A stretch of DNA of 64,000 nt from Amanita rubescens (GCA_015039365.1 WION01000293.1:1-64000), one strand, 5' to 3'; positions 22,514 to 35,017 are shown, counted from the stretch's first letter. The notes: generated from the sequence alone by a model not told the origin. Program-made: numbers and translations.

Positions 22514-22626
22514 ACATATGTATATAATAGATGAAACCGCTGGCAACGATTAGCAAGATGTAAGTGATACGATAGCATGCGCAATGACAATAAACAATAG
22601 AATATCCAAAAAAAAGCAAGTCTCGT
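22514..22626. repeat. 3'-UTR-like direct repeat, copy B
   Basis: Partner of 20671-20784. It ends at the stop codon of the minus-strand membrane-protein gene, so it is the 3' flank of that gene. The duplicated unit is therefore a downstream flank, copied or recombined 1.85 kb away. Confidence 0.85.
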
Positions 22627-24501
22627 CAGTATACTGTCGTGTCTTGTAGCCTCCACCGTCGCAAGGGCCCCCACCACCATACAGAACCGCTATGCGTCGG
22701 TGGGGGCACCGTTGGAGAGCTCGGTGTCGGTTGATTACTCGAACTCTCCTTTTCGGGACCCCAACTTTCTGAGGGCTCGTCGGTCGCCATCGATGCTGTT
22801 CTCGATGCGAGCGTTTCTTCGGATGATGTACTTTTGAGAGAAGTTGGCCTGTTCGGTTGCCTGACACCTTCATTCCACCCCGCCATTCGCCATCCAAAGC
22901 TACCGAGGCCCCAGCCTCCGATTCTGATGGGATGCCGTCGTCCCAACCCACTGATTCTCCGCACTCGTTCCACTTCTTGTTCACGAGCCGCTACTAAATG
23001 AGCATGTCTCAACGAGGCACACCAGCCAAGTAAAAATCGAGGGAGGATCCGATGATACGGAGATGATATGGTAGTTGCTACTGACGGTGGGCTCTGTGCT
23101 TCTGATTCAGCATCGGAGATTTCTGTCGCCACATCAACATTTTCATCCGCTGAAGGTTTAATGCGTCTTTTGCGTCGGCGCCTGTCGGTTTGTAAACTGG
23201 AAGCGTCGACGGCCGTCGTCGATGAGCTGGCCATAACGACGGTAACCGAATCGGAATCATCGTCGTTACCAGAACGACGACCAAATGCTCCCGTCATATC
23301 CTTGATGACCTTCTTGGCGCGCAACCTAGCATTGCGCCGGCGTTCCTTCATCTCTCGTTTTCTTGTTTCGCGCTGTTCTTGCCGTTTTAGCCTTTCTTCC
23401 AGGTCGTGCGTCTCTGAGACGCTCAACAAGCCCCCTCCGCTTCCTGCACCGACCCACCACCACCAGCCGAGGAAACTCTGCCAAAGGACGACGGCCCACA
23501 TGAGGCCAGGTAACCATACGTATTCTGTTGCACGGTCAATGTAAAGGACGTTGAGTGCGGTAGATATGGTGGCAAGCGAAAGGGCTCCAGAGCCAAAGAT
23601 CGCAGTGCCGCCGTCTGTGCGCCATGCTTGACCACGATTGACGAAGAAACCCCATATGAAGAGAGCAGTAGTGAACAAGAACGAAAGAGTCGCATTGCAA
23701 ATATTGCGGATAATGGATGTTACTATGACGGTCTGCTTGTTCGACCCGATACCTTCGATGGGGATGAGTTGCATGATAGCAGCAGCTAAAGCTAGCGGTA
23801 CTAGGAAAGATACGTTAACTCGTGATGCAAAAAGGATAAGGAAAAAGTACCGAGTAGCGCGAAAATAAGCCTGCCTTCCAGCCGAGATGGATAAAGCAGT
23901 GTGAGGAAGTGGATGTGCGTTATCTATTATGCAATTTACCACACTAATGTTTCAAGAAAAGAGCTTGATAGCTACCTGGATAAGCCCTGAGGTGGAGGCG
24001 TTCATAATAAGCCAGGTCACTCTCTCGGCTATGCTCCACTCTGACGTTGTTATGTTGTTTTGAGTGTTCAATGGGGGCACGTTAACAGCTATGTAGCTCA
24101 GCATATAAGGCCATTTTTGACTTTCTGCCGCTGCCGTCGACAGAACGACGTGGATAGTCGCGATGAGGGAGATTGATAATGTGATGACTCCGGATAGCTG
24201 CAAGACATAATTAACCGGAGCAAGGGGCCAATGGTACTGTGCGGTGAGCGTGAGATGAATAAGCAGTACAACGACGAGGGTTAGGACGATTCCGGTCAGG
24301 AGAATTTGTACGGGCAGTGATCTGACGAAGGGAGGCCTGTATTGCAAGTAAGGATCATTCGGAAGACTAGAATAGGGTAGGTTCAAAGTGGGCGCGCGTC
24401 GACGAGAAGAGTAAAACTTGCGCTATCTCATGTTGGAATACGTTTAAAGCATCTCCTAGACCACAAAGGGTGAGTAGCAGCAACAGACGGAAGAGGATCA
24501 T
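22626..24501 (-). CDS. multi-pass membrane protein with a long cytoplasmic tail
   Basis: The main exons run from about 24386 to 23976, then a short exon beginning ITHIHFLTLLYPS near 23924, then a long last exon to the stop at 22626. Several hydrophobic helices are visible (IVLTLVVVLLIHLTL, VLQLSGVITLSISLIATI, PLALAAAIMQLI, LFTTALFIWGFFV, MWAVVLWQSFLGWWWW). A basic, serine-rich tail of about 230 aa follows. This is a conserved uncharacterised fungal family with about seven helices. A signal-peptide-like exon starts at ATG 24501 (MILFRLLLLLTLCGLG), but I could not join it in frame to the rest, so the 5' end is uncertain. Confidence 0.75.
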
Positions 24502-24623
24502 ATCATGGGCTTGTTAGAGAGCACACCGCCGCAATGATGCCGTAGTATTTGTCATCGGCTTCTATTGCAAACAAAGATAGCCCATGCTCGGCATCTAGTA
24601 CTACTATCTCCACTTTAATCACA

Positions 24624-25301
24624 ATGGTAATGTATCATCCTAGGATTATTTCCAACTGATAGTCATTGATATTAGCTGCCACTATCACTCCTGAATGCAG
24701 CGCAGAACAGGCCCATGGTACGTAGCCCATATAATTCCCCTTTCTAGTCTCACTTCTTCCAGTTAGTGGAACTCAAAAACGGAGAAACGTTCAACGGTCA
24801 CCTTGTTAATTGCGACAATTTCATGAATATCACTCTACGAGAAGTCTACCAAACTAATGCGGATGGCGATCGGTTTTGGAAATTGAAGGAATGTTACATT
24901 AGAGGAAGCACTGTGTGTAGTATCCCACTTTGTTGCAATCGTTTGATCTGAATGCCATTTTTACAGATTAAATATCTACGAGTACCAGAAACTCTTTTGG
25001 ACAGCGTCAAAGAGGAGCAAAACAGAGCTCGGGAAGCGGGTCGGAGTGCACGTGGAGGACATGTTAGCGGGGGCAAAGGCGGACGAGGTGGTCCAACTAG
25101 AGGAGGTATTTATATCTTCTCATCACTTTGCGCGTCTCACTTGTGTCTGCCTCAGGTCGTGGTGGACGTGGAGCTCCAGTACGCGGTGGGCGCGGGCGCG
25201 GGAGGGGTATGTAGCGCGTTTTCCGTGTTGTTCATTGCATACGAGGACGTAATTAAACTTGGAACTTGACCGCAGCCTTAGGTGGCTGTGTGAATGAATA
25301 A
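24624..25301 (+). CDS. LSM4: U6 snRNA-associated Sm-like protein LSm4, 136 aa
   Basis: Six coding exons (24624-24626, 24676-24717, 24763-24912, 24967-25105, 25156-25206, 25276-25301) sum to 411 nt. The first coding exon is the ATG alone. Sm motif 1 ([20 protein letters not shown]) and the Sm2-type CYIRGSTIKYLRVP match LSm4, and the tail is RG-rich ([15 protein letters not shown]). LSm4 is part of the LSm1-7 decay ring and the LSm2-8 ring on U6 snRNA. Length is similar to human LSm4 (139 aa). Confidence 0.95.
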
Positions 25302-25418
25302 TCATATGACATGCACCGCTAGTTGCACAAATGGAGTCAAGACTCGATATACCATACTTAACAGGGCTTGTTCCCTGGTCCAGGAGACTCTGGTAGTGCC
25401 TGCTCGGACGTTGAAAAT

Positions 25419-26125
25419 ATGGCTCGCTATCGCGCTATTTCGTCCGTTGCTGTCTTCTTCCTGCTTGCTGCTTTCATTCTTTTGCTTCTCGTCGCTATCT
25501 CACTTCCCATTATCAAACCCATTTACATACTCGCACTCCAGACGACAGTTCAAGTACAGGCTACTACTGTTACAACCCAGCTGAGATTTGGCGTATGGGG
25601 AGTTTGTGCAGCAAAGTACGTCGTTTCGTTGTTCTTTCTTTATCTGTAATAGTTGCTCATAGTGATTATAGCGCCTCTGGGAACCAGCAGGCAATTTTGG
25701 CCAACTGCGTTGGTCCACGACTAGGCTATCAGATAACACCTTCACTCACTAGTTCAGTTGGACTATCGGCTCAGGCAACAGAGATCCTGTCAAAGGCGCT
25801 TCTCGTTCTCCTCATCCTGCATCCCGTTGCCGCTGGCCTTGCCCTCATCGCCCTCATCTTCTCCCTATTTCTTCACTCCACTTGCGCCGCCGTCTTTGCC
25901 TCGCTGTCTGCTATCCTTAGCGGATTGGCAGGAGGAATTGTCTTCGCTGCTGACATAGCCGTCGTCATCGTTGCGCGTCAGAAGCTAGCAACGGTCACGA
26001 ATTCGCAATTTACGGTGATATTCGGAGACGGTGTGTGGATGGTGCTCGCCGCCGTTTGTCTGACATGGGTTGCAATATTCGTGCTATTGGCACGAGCATG
26101 TCATTGTTGCGGGGTGAAAAGGTAA
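25419..26125 (+). CDS. PalI/Rim9-SUR7 family membrane protein, 216 aa
   Basis: Two exons (25419-25615, 25672-26125) give 216 aa. Four hydrophobic helices are clear: residues about 8-30, then three between about 120 and 210. A longer extracellular loop after the first helix contains the W-G-x-C motif (VWGVCAAN) characteristic of SUR7/PalI proteins. In moulds PalI assists the plasma-membrane pH sensor. The tail is short (ARACHCCGVKR), unlike the long PalI tails, so a SUR7/claudin-like role is equally possible. Confidence 0.75.
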
Positions 26126-26369
26126 CGTCACGATTACTCTTCTAGTTGCCTGCCAAGTCCTCACATGCGTGCAATCCAGACCTTATGATGACGAGGAATA
26201 CTATAATCCTTACAGATCTTACAGATATTAAAATTATGGTATCTAAGCTCATGTTGCACGATATGTCCCTGTACAATAGATTGAAATGGTGTTATATATC
26301 TGATGTCGATGGATTTCATTTCAAGGATCATTAACATACATACGTTGTTATCTTCTGACTCCGAGCTGC
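26126..26369. other. convergent intergenic region
   Basis: AT-rich 244 bp between the convergent PalI-like and HUB1 genes; no exon seen. Confidence 0.4.
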
Positions 26370-26738
26370 TCAGTACATCTCGAGACTCATCCCGTCATGA
26401 ATCTCGTAGTCCGAAAGAGTTATATGGTCCTTGTATATCGTGTACCTGTCCCGGTTCAGTCGACACTCACACCCTGGTTTGGGGAATATACATGCCATTT
26501 CTTCAGAGTAATTTTGGTGTGATCTGAGCCAGTCTGTGCCGCGATAAGCTTCTTGAGGTCTCCGACGGTATCATCTGGGTCACATTTAACGCGAACTGAA
26601 GAAATCGGTCAGAGTTGGCCAAGTCGATGAGACACTGGCTGACCTTTACGTCCAAGACGATCATTAGCAATAACCTGATGAAATACTGTTACATCTGCGG
26701 TAAAAGTCTCCTTGACCACATACCTCGATGAGAGCCAT
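26370..26738 (-). CDS. HUB1: ubiquitin-like splicing modifier Hub1/UBL5, 73 aa
   Basis: Four exons (26738-26724, 26674-26644, 26595-26496, 26445-26370) sum to 222 nt. The product begins [15 protein letters not shown] and contains [25 protein letters not shown] and DYEIHDGM, diagnostic for Hub1/UBL5. It ends SLEMY, one tyrosine short of the usual double tyrosine. Hub1 binds spliceosomal proteins non-covalently and promotes use of non-canonical 5' splice sites in yeast. The third intron (26495-26446, 50 nt) starts with GC (GCATGT). Only this donor restores KKWYTIYKD; the nearby GT, 4 nt further, shifts the frame. The first two exons are only 15 and 31 nt. Confidence 0.94.
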
Positions 26739-26789
26739 TGTTGGGATTGTATTGCTGACGTAATACCTGCTCCTCATACCCCTAGCGCA
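26739..26789. promoter_or_regulatory. 51-bp divergent promoter of HUB1 and TRAPPC11
   Basis: This is all the sequence between the two start codons. No TATA box is visible. Confidence 0.5.
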
Positions 26790-29700
26790 ATGAATTCGTA
26801 TCCTCCGGAACTGCTGGTGCAGCTTGCACCAGTCATGTTCGTGGCGGGGTTGGCAGCGCAATCTCAAGGTTATTGGAAATTCCTCTGCGTTTCGCTATTC
26901 TAACTCGAAAGACGCAGGGAAACCTCAAGATCCATTCAGCGTTTTGAACCAAAGGCTACACGAAGCTTTCGTCTCTCAACGCAAACCAGCAGTCTGGCAA
27001 TCAGAACAGACAAAAACGTTCCAAGTCGTGATTGTGGACAAGGATGTCCGTTTTCCTCCACGAAAACTCGTTCCTCCTGATGACTCCCATTATCCATCCT
27101 CGCATTCTCCGTTATCGCCTTTGACACCCTCTTCCCCACTTCACCCGGATGGTTTAATTGCACCAATATGGATAAGAAAACACACCACCCTAATACCGTC
27201 TGTGTTTGTTCTTTTCCTTCGCATGTACGAATCGCCACCGCACGAACCGCGTTCTCCACTTGACGCCCCGGATCACGACCGTGAACGGGAGAAGGAACAA
27301 GAAGAGAAACGCAAGGACGCGGAACTGGCAGCTGGAATTGCTCAGCGAAAGAAAATCACGAATGATCGAGGAATCAAACTGACTGTCGTTCTAATTGCTA
27401 GTCGGCCAATGTTAGGTATGTATATCTTTCACTGTAATGTATACCTCAGATACCAAGTCCTTATAGATGATCCGGTGTTGGACGCACGTTTGACTTATAT
27501 CAGACGGCAGAGTGGCCTTGATTCCCGAGCAGCGCTGTTCGTTCTTAGCCCTGTGAGCCAAGCAGAGCTCGGTGAATTCATCATTAGGTATGTACGTGTA
27601 TCGTTCCACTCGAAATGTTAGGCTTATTGTCTGCAACAAGCCTTCAGCAAGCTCTTTACGAACCCGCGATAGACTATTATACTGCCCATTCAAAACGCGT
27701 AAGGCGAAAGAGAAATCGTCACTCCCAAGCAGTCACTTCGTACACTTTGCCAACCCCCAGCACCAACATTGCTCGTCCATTGAGACCTGAGGGGTGGACA
27801 GTGAGGTATGAGTACAAAATGGGTTGCTTTGCCGAGTTTAGAGGGGAGAATGACGTTGCTCTCAAGTTAGTTTGTACCTCATTTCGTTTCATCCCTAATA
27901 CCTTAAATCCTGATATAGGCATTACCAAGATGCGTACGAAACTCTTGTCATTATGTTCGGATCCACGGTCATCCTTCCACCACGAACAAAAAGGTGGGCT
28001 GAGGCAAAAGTATTATCAGATTGCATCAACCTGAAGGTACGATTGTTCGTTACTTGGATCTTCTATGCGTAATAAGAATGCAAAGATAGCAAAATTGTAT
28101 CTCTACAACAACGAACATGCCTTGGCTCTCTCGCATCATAGTGTGCACATGCGCAAGTTTGGTGATTTCTCTCGAGGATGGGGTATTGGCGAAGAGACGT
28201 TTGAGTACTGGAGCTGGATGGCACGACAGTAAACATATGTACACCCACATCTGACGTGTTAAACTAACGTGCATTATCACAGGTACCGTGTATTTGCTGA
28301 ACTCCTTGAACAGGGTTTACGCTCAACACTTGAAATACCTCAGCACAAACCGCCAGCGTTGACAGGCAATGCAAGTTCAGTCGCTGCCGTCGTCCGCGGA
28401 AACTCAGCCCCTTCCCTAGAGATGAACGCTCTGCGCTCGTTAGGCCTCAATCCTAATCATACGCTACAACATCCCGGTTTTTATTACTACATGGCGTCTC
28501 GTTGTACCGAATTGCGAAGAGAAAAGTTTTATGCAGCAATTGAAGCAGAGGTTCGTTTATGGCCATCGTGCGAGTGATGATTACTGATCCCCGTTGTAGC
28601 AGAATCACCAGCCGATCCTATCTCCTGGGTTTGTGAACGAGAAGAAGGTCCAGCACTATGCAATCATGCTAGAGGTCGGTGATCACATCTTTATCTCCTT
28701 GGTCATGAATGACATACCGGTTCCTTAGCTTTATACAAAGGCGTACGAGATCTTCAAGAAGTATGCTTCCTCCGGAGGTTCTACTCAAGCTCAAAGCCGC
28801 CTTACGCTATGGATTGCTTACCGAATAGCACAGACGTATTATGATTCTGGAGAATTCGCCATGGCAGTACGGTGTGTTTACCTGAGAGGATATACGACAT
28901 TTCCATGCTTAATAGTCTCTTTAAAAGTTTCTTTGAACGCATTGCAAAAACCTATCGCAGGGAAAAGTGGAATGATCTGCTACGGCCTCTCTTGGCGACA
29001 TGGTATGCGTGTGCTCAACGGCTTGGCGATGTAGAACTCAGTATACGTTTGTTGATTGAGATGATGGGACATGGTGATTCGGAGGTTCACTTTTTTCTGA
29101 TCTTTCTTGCTTAATGCGTATCTGGATATAACAGATCCTCCGACATCAAAGGATGCAAGTGCTTTGGAGGAGGATTTTATTCTTGTCCTAAAGGTGCCTC
29201 TTGCATTATATTACTATGTTCAGGCATTGAAATGTGTCGTAGAGCACCGTTCCAACATCACTGGGGGAGACTCTGGTAGTGGATCCATCCGAAAGCGAAC
29301 CGATGTGTGCGTTACGTCTGATGCCTCGTTTTCGTTAACTGAAGCAATTGACCGTTAGTTGACACGAATGTGGTATTCTGGGATGCCGAAGCAGAGGTTG
29401 GAATTCCTACTTCTTTTCAGATTTCCCTCGCTGCATCAACAACTGTTACGTTATCATCCATTCCGTTCTCCTCACTGGAAATATACCTATCAAAGAACGA
29501 GAACCCTATTTTAATAAGGCATCTCGCATCCGAGGATGAGTGCACGACGAAGGGGTCTGTCCGGACGATAGACCTTGGCGATGTCTCTCGCTACAGAGAA
29601 GCGCCGATTGAACTTGAAGCAAACTTGCGTTGGGGGATGGGAGATGTGTTAATTTTTCATGGAACGATCCAATCTGAGGTTCCTTCGTTAATCAAGGTTC

Positions 29701-31461
29701 GTTTGAGAGTTTCGTAATGAACTTGCATTCTCTGAGTCAACAAAACAGGTCGAAGAACTCGTGTTTACTATCACTCGAAACGAGTGGAAGATTCAACTAC
29801 CACTGGAGCCATGTAAAGCTAGACGGGGGCTGAAGCCACCTGCCAAGTGGTTATGTTCCTTCAACCCACCCCGATTTATCTACATGGAACGCGAAGTGTG
29901 TTCCTTCATGACGTACGCCTATGATACAACTCTTGGACTCCACTAATAGTATTATATTAGCGTCAAGCGCAGGCCACACAACACTCGGCTTTCGTTATCA
30001 CACCAAGCCCCTGCTTATCTAGACGAGGAGTATCCAATAGAAATCAATGTAACGAATGATGATACCCGAGAACTGGACATTACTGTAGACATTCTACTAT
30101 TACCATCCGAATATGATGACTCTGGTGCGTATTTCTTTTCTACTCCCACCTATTTCTGACCAACCATACAAGCGTTGATAGTTAATTATATTGTCATGGA
30201 AAACGAGCGCTCTACGAGTTTAATCAAAGGAGTACCTTTTGGTGTCCTCCAACCGGGTGCAAACAGAATTAAAACTCTGTCTTTAATCAGTACGGGACTA
30301 GCTGGTGACCGTGTACTCGACATATCTGCACGCTCGCGACCGCCGGGTGATCAAGAAGGAAAAATTGAAGGCACAGACGATGAGATGGATCATGATTCAA
30401 CCGAAATACTCCATACTCTCACTGTTCCTGCCGTGGAACCGTTCCGGATAAGTCACGACGTCGTCTACAGACGAAGTACCCAAGAGTGGGTGGGGTTGGC
30501 TGATCTGAAGACATTCGATGGGGATTATTGGGATAATAGAGGCGGCGATGCCGTGATAAATGTTCGAATAGAGTGCCCGGGGCCTTGGCCAGTTGAAATC
30601 GATGGCGTTGTGCTGGAGAGAGAGGTACGTGTTTTGACAGTAATTTTCATATTGGTCGTTGACGTCTTCCAGCATGGTCTCGCTGCCAAGATAATAGACT
30701 CCGCATTGGAACACGATGTTGATCTGTTCCCTTCGGGTATGAATATTCTTATTGCAAGTTCGAGATTTGATCATACCCCATCAGAGTTTGTTCCTGGCGA
30801 CGACTTGAGCGACGTCTGTCAAATCAGTATTGCGTACCCCTTTGAAAGCGACTTTGAACAGGAAACGATACAAGCGCCTGGTAGACACGTCATACACTGG
30901 AGACGGTAATTACCTCTTAGTTGATCTCAAATTTAGCTCATTTTGGACTACAGAATAACACCGAGTGGTGAAAGGGGTTTGCTGACCGTAACAACGTTCT
31001 ACCTGCCTATACTTCGGCCGCCGGCGGATGGCTTGGTTGCTTTGCTCAAGACTCCTTCAATGGCAACGCTGCACATGCCTATGCAATTGACCTTATTCAT
31101 ACGCAATTATCAGAGAACCCGATCTGCCAACATCACGGTTCATCTCGAGGCCGAGGGCCAGGATGATTTTGTAGTGGCAGGTCTCCGGAATGGTCGGATA
31201 CCGATTCTGCTTCCAGGCACCGAAGAAAAGATAGTTTGGCAGCTGATACCTCTCGAATGTGGATACTTGAAGCTGCCTAATATTAGGGTTGTCGACCGAC
31301 GGCGGACATTGCCCCAACCGTCGGGAGAAACCCAATCAGAAGGCGAATCTATTCGGGTCATTGACTTCCGAACTGACCAACGACGTATTACTGTTTCAGA
31401 AACGGGTGGTGTGCATGTCGAGGAACACAATGTGGATAATACTATTCTTGTATTGCCATAA
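26790..31461 (+). CDS. TRAPPC11: TRAPP complex subunit 11 (foie-gras and Gryzun domains)
   Basis: A large multi-exon gene. It begins MNSYPPELLVQLAPVMFVAGL, then the N-terminal region with IAPIWIRKH and GIKLTVVLIASRPML, a foie-gras domain of helical repeats (SLSHHSVHMRKFGDFSRGW read as HSVHMRKFGDFSRGWG; LTLWIAYRIAQTYYDSGEF), and a beta-sandwich Gryzun region to the stop at 31459-31461. TRAPPC11 is a subunit of TRAPPIII, acting in ER-Golgi traffic and autophagy. About 15 introns of 45-65 nt break it; for example intron 1 removes a segment after AQSQ and restores GKPQDPF. The gene is divergent from HUB1 and abuts a CpG-poor transposon island at its 3' end. Confidence 0.9.
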
Positions 31462-31595
31462 TAATGGTTGATAGGCAATAATGTTGGTTGAGCTTCTGTG
31501 CCATATTGCTGGGCTGCAAAGGACTTGGTTTCAATTTCAAAGGCTGCATCCCAAACTAAGCTCAATTTATAAGCACCAAAAGCTGATGTTGTTCT
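31462..31595. other. start of CpG-depleted island
   Basis: No CpG is seen from just after the TRAPPC11 stop. The flank ends with GTTGTTCT (31588-31595), the target duplication of the adjacent MITE. Confidence 0.5.
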
Positions 31596-32422
31596 TATTG
31601 ATGTGCAGGCTCTTTGGCTGGGCTTTTCAAGGCTCATGGCTTGGGCTTCAATCTTTGAAAGCCCTGAGCCTGGGCTTTTGATGGGTGCAGTGGTGGTTGG
31701 TTACTAGTGATACTGTTAACAAATGTAATCTATCTAATAGTTATTTATGGAATCTACTAATGCAACCTTAAAATATTGTTTTGTTAAATTGCTAACAAGA
31801 TCTAATACCATGGAACCATTAACAGCCTTTAATGTTGGAACTTGGCTAACTCATTTACAGTAGTAAGGTGTAGAAAAGGCAAAGAAGTGTAGCAGGGCAG
31901 GAAGGTAGTCTGCTGTATAACTCCATGATGTGGTGCATTCAGGAGAGAGTGGCTGTGTCACTCTATTATCTTTTATGTATTGGAGTGGCCCAACATATAG
32001 CCAGTGAGCTCTGAAAACATATGGACCATTTAGGAAGACAGTCTGTTTTTGGACACAGTGGTACATACATACATTATAAGGAAATCTTCCACAAAAAGGA
32101 GTGCATCCATGCCATGGAGGAAGCACAATGCAATACCATTGACACATCAATCAGGCATGGCTGCATGCCATTGTGGATTAATGCTGCAATTGGAGAGGAA
32201 TAGTAAGCATTACAAGGTGCCATGTGTAATTAGAGTAACTATAATGCATGATTCTGCTCTCTACAGGCTACAGCTGCTATTCCTACTGAGCCTGTGACTT
32301 GTCACATTGGTCACATGGCTCAAGCCTGGGCTAAGCCCAGGCACTGTAGCCTGGCTCAGGCTTGTGTTTTGGGAAGTCTGAGCCCTTGAAAGCTGAGCCC
32401 AAGCCAAGTCTGCACATCACTA
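31596..32422. mobile_element. hAT-like MITE, 827 bp
   Basis: An 8-bp target duplication GTTGTTCT flanks the element at 31588-31595 and 32423-32430. The ends are inverted: left TATTGATGTGCAG, right the reverse complement of TAGTGATGTGCAG. Both sub-termini are rich in AGCCC/GGGCT words with near-palindromes (about 32325-32345). An 8-bp duplication with TAGTG-type ends is characteristic of the hAT superfamily. No transposase is present, so it is non-autonomous. Confidence 0.82.
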
Positions 32423-32430
32423 GTTGTTCT

Positions 32431-33250
32431 GGGTCATGTATAGGTAAATATTATAAATCCTTAAATATTAAACAAATAGCTCTTATTACATCTCTATTTT
32501 ATATATATATATTTAATTTATTTATTTTATGTATATGGTATCAATGTGTATCAGAATTTAAGCAATTAAGTTTTTTTCATTTGAATATCCTATACTAGCT
32601 TATATTATCTAGTTATGTATAATAATAATTTGAAAATATTTTCTCAATATTTTATACTATTAGAAAGACATAGTGTTGAGATGCCTCAAAGTCTGACTCA
32701 GAGATGGTGCAGAGTAGAATGGAGTCTAGGAAACTTGTCTGGGACAGATGGAGATGATTGGGGTATGGCAATGTATCATGGAGTTAGTCCAGAGTTTCAG
32801 TGTCTGCTTGCCCCATCGCCCACATGCTTGTAAACATATATTTTTTCAATTGAAATTTCTTTTCCATGCCCATCATTGAAATCATTAAGTCCATCAATCA
32901 ATTTCAACCACAATGGCCTGAATGGATGTGCCCTTGAGATCCAACTGACTTAAGATTTGCAAGTGCTCAAAATGTCTATGAAGCTCAGATAATGGCCAGC
33001 TTCTTGCACTGTCCACTTACTGGTGCCATGCTAAATGGTGCTGCAAAGAAGACAAATAGTGCGATGAGAAGCACTTTTTTTGAACTGCCAAGTGCTTCTT
33101 TGTTGTCAGCTAGCCATTCAAATAGGACATGGAGAAGTAAAAAAGGGCAAAGGTATGTCACACATCCTCTACAAATGCATCATATGCTAGAATATGGGCC
33201 ACCTGCAGACAGTGTGGCATGCCCCCAAGCCACATCAGCAAACACGGCAA
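32431..33250. other. AT-rich, CpG-depleted non-coding DNA
   Basis: A very AT-rich stretch (32440-32660) and a short open frame (32615-32833) without family features. Only about three CpG dinucleotides are seen. Interpreted as decayed repeat DNA. Confidence 0.4.
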
Positions 33251-33254
33251 AAAC

Positions 33255-33600
33255 CTGATTATCTAATAGACTCTGTCATGCAATTTGTCTAAATATCTGA
33301 CTATCTCACAGGTGCTGTTGCACTGATTGTCTGATTGTCTGACTATCTGATGCACTAATTGTCTGATTGTCTGACTATCTGATAAGCACCGTTGCACTAA
33401 ATGTCTGATTGTCTGGCCATCTGACAAGCACTGACAGGCACTGTTGCACTAAATGTCTGACTGTCTGACCATCTGACAAGCACTGACAGGCTGTTGCACT
33501 AATTGTCTGACTGCCTGACTATTTGACAAGCACTGTTTCACTAATTGTCTGATGGTCTGCCTATCTGATGAAGCATCAGACAAAATCAGACTTTTGACGT
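33255..33600. repeat. degenerate minisatellite built on TGTCTGA words
   Basis: Repeated blocks of GTTGCACTAA, TGTCTGA and CTATCTGA with spacings of about 34-52 bp. Anchors GTTGCACT or GTTTCACT fall at about 33317, 33391, 33443, 33493 and 33535. It ends in a small palindrome CTGATGAAGCATCAG near 33570. CpG is almost absent. Not a CRISPR: the units overlap and have no unique spacers. Confidence 0.8.
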
Positions 33601-35017
33601 GTTAGCTGATGAACATGATGATCCCCAAGTACACCTGAGTTTCTATTTTGTAACATTTATAGGCTTCTTGTCTCATGCACATTACAACAGGGAACTTTTC
33701 AGCTTACAATGATTAGAATCACTGGAGCCGAAGATGCCTCACTCAATGGCGGCACTTAGTAGCACAGCATGGAAAGAATTTGGAGAAACCAGGAAAAAGG
33801 TGTGTTAGTATTGCTTTAAGCAATACTTGACTTGAACTTCTGCTGACTTACTTCAACATACAGGAAATCCCACATACAAGTGCAAATGTTGTGCTTGGCA
33901 AGTTTGGTCTTGTCAACATCTGACACAAGTTTCCATGTGTATACTCAGACTCCTACCCAGTCCCAACGGTGCTAGCTTGACGATGTTATGTAAGCATGAA
34001 GCACCAGAGGGACTGGCAAATAACACGCATCAACAAACGAGCAGCTCGACGATTTCTGTCACGCTTGGTTCGGCATGGCGGAGTTTGAAAAAGATATGTT
34101 ATACATCGCGTTGACGTGACAGTGTCAAAATGTTAATATATGGGTTCTGCCCTCTTTCTGCCAATGCACAAGCCTGAGGATCAACGGCCACCACAGCTAG
34201 AGGACTTCTCAACCACTCTGGATGCATTCGATGACACAGGCTACACAATCCCCGACCTCCTTTCACCATCTTATCCCACTGCTGCCATGCTTCAAGGGCC
34301 TGCCGCAGCTCCATGTCAAGTTTATATTGTTTATCTTTATCCTCCCCCCATTGTCGACCTCTCAACTAGCCAAGATGGTCCTGGTTGCCTCGGAATCTTA
34401 AGTAAGGGTGACTCGCACTGAGACAGAAGCTCTGGGTTATGGATGTCGCAGCAGATCATGACCTGAGAGGGACCACATCAAGTACAGCCATTCGGCTGGG
34501 AAGGATCATATTCAACATGAAATGACACTAGATTTCATGAGTAAACCATTCCTACACAATAAAACATTCACTTACCAGCCTTCGAATTCTGGAAATTGTC
34601 CATGAACGGCCGGTGTCAACAACCAATACCACGCTGCTCCACGTCAAAGATTCAGGCTCAATCTTGTCTTTTTTTGATGTTTTTATTATTATTAATTTTC
34701 TTGGTACTCTCTGATGTTTGCGCTTACCTTGTAAGCACCGTTGGGCCACATGAGCTCCTCTGGATTGGCGATAATAACATGGGAGCGAAGCGAAGCGATA
34801 TCCTAAACAAGTGTAAGGCTATGCAGAATAAAGCTTGACAAGCAAAACTTACACGAAAATTACCCTCAGTCGCAGTTATTGCAGAAATGAAGATCACTTC
34901 AATGCCAAGCTGATCAAGTATTGTTGTATTTTGTTCACCGAGAATGTTGGGAGGTGTAACGATGAGCTGAATACCCTGCAGGCGGAAAACGAGGGGCATC
35001 CCCCTTTCCAGTCCCTG

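Noticed and set aside
33255..33600. Regular short repeats resembling a CRISPR array
   Set aside because: Eukaryotic context; units are degenerate and overlapping, with no unique spacers.
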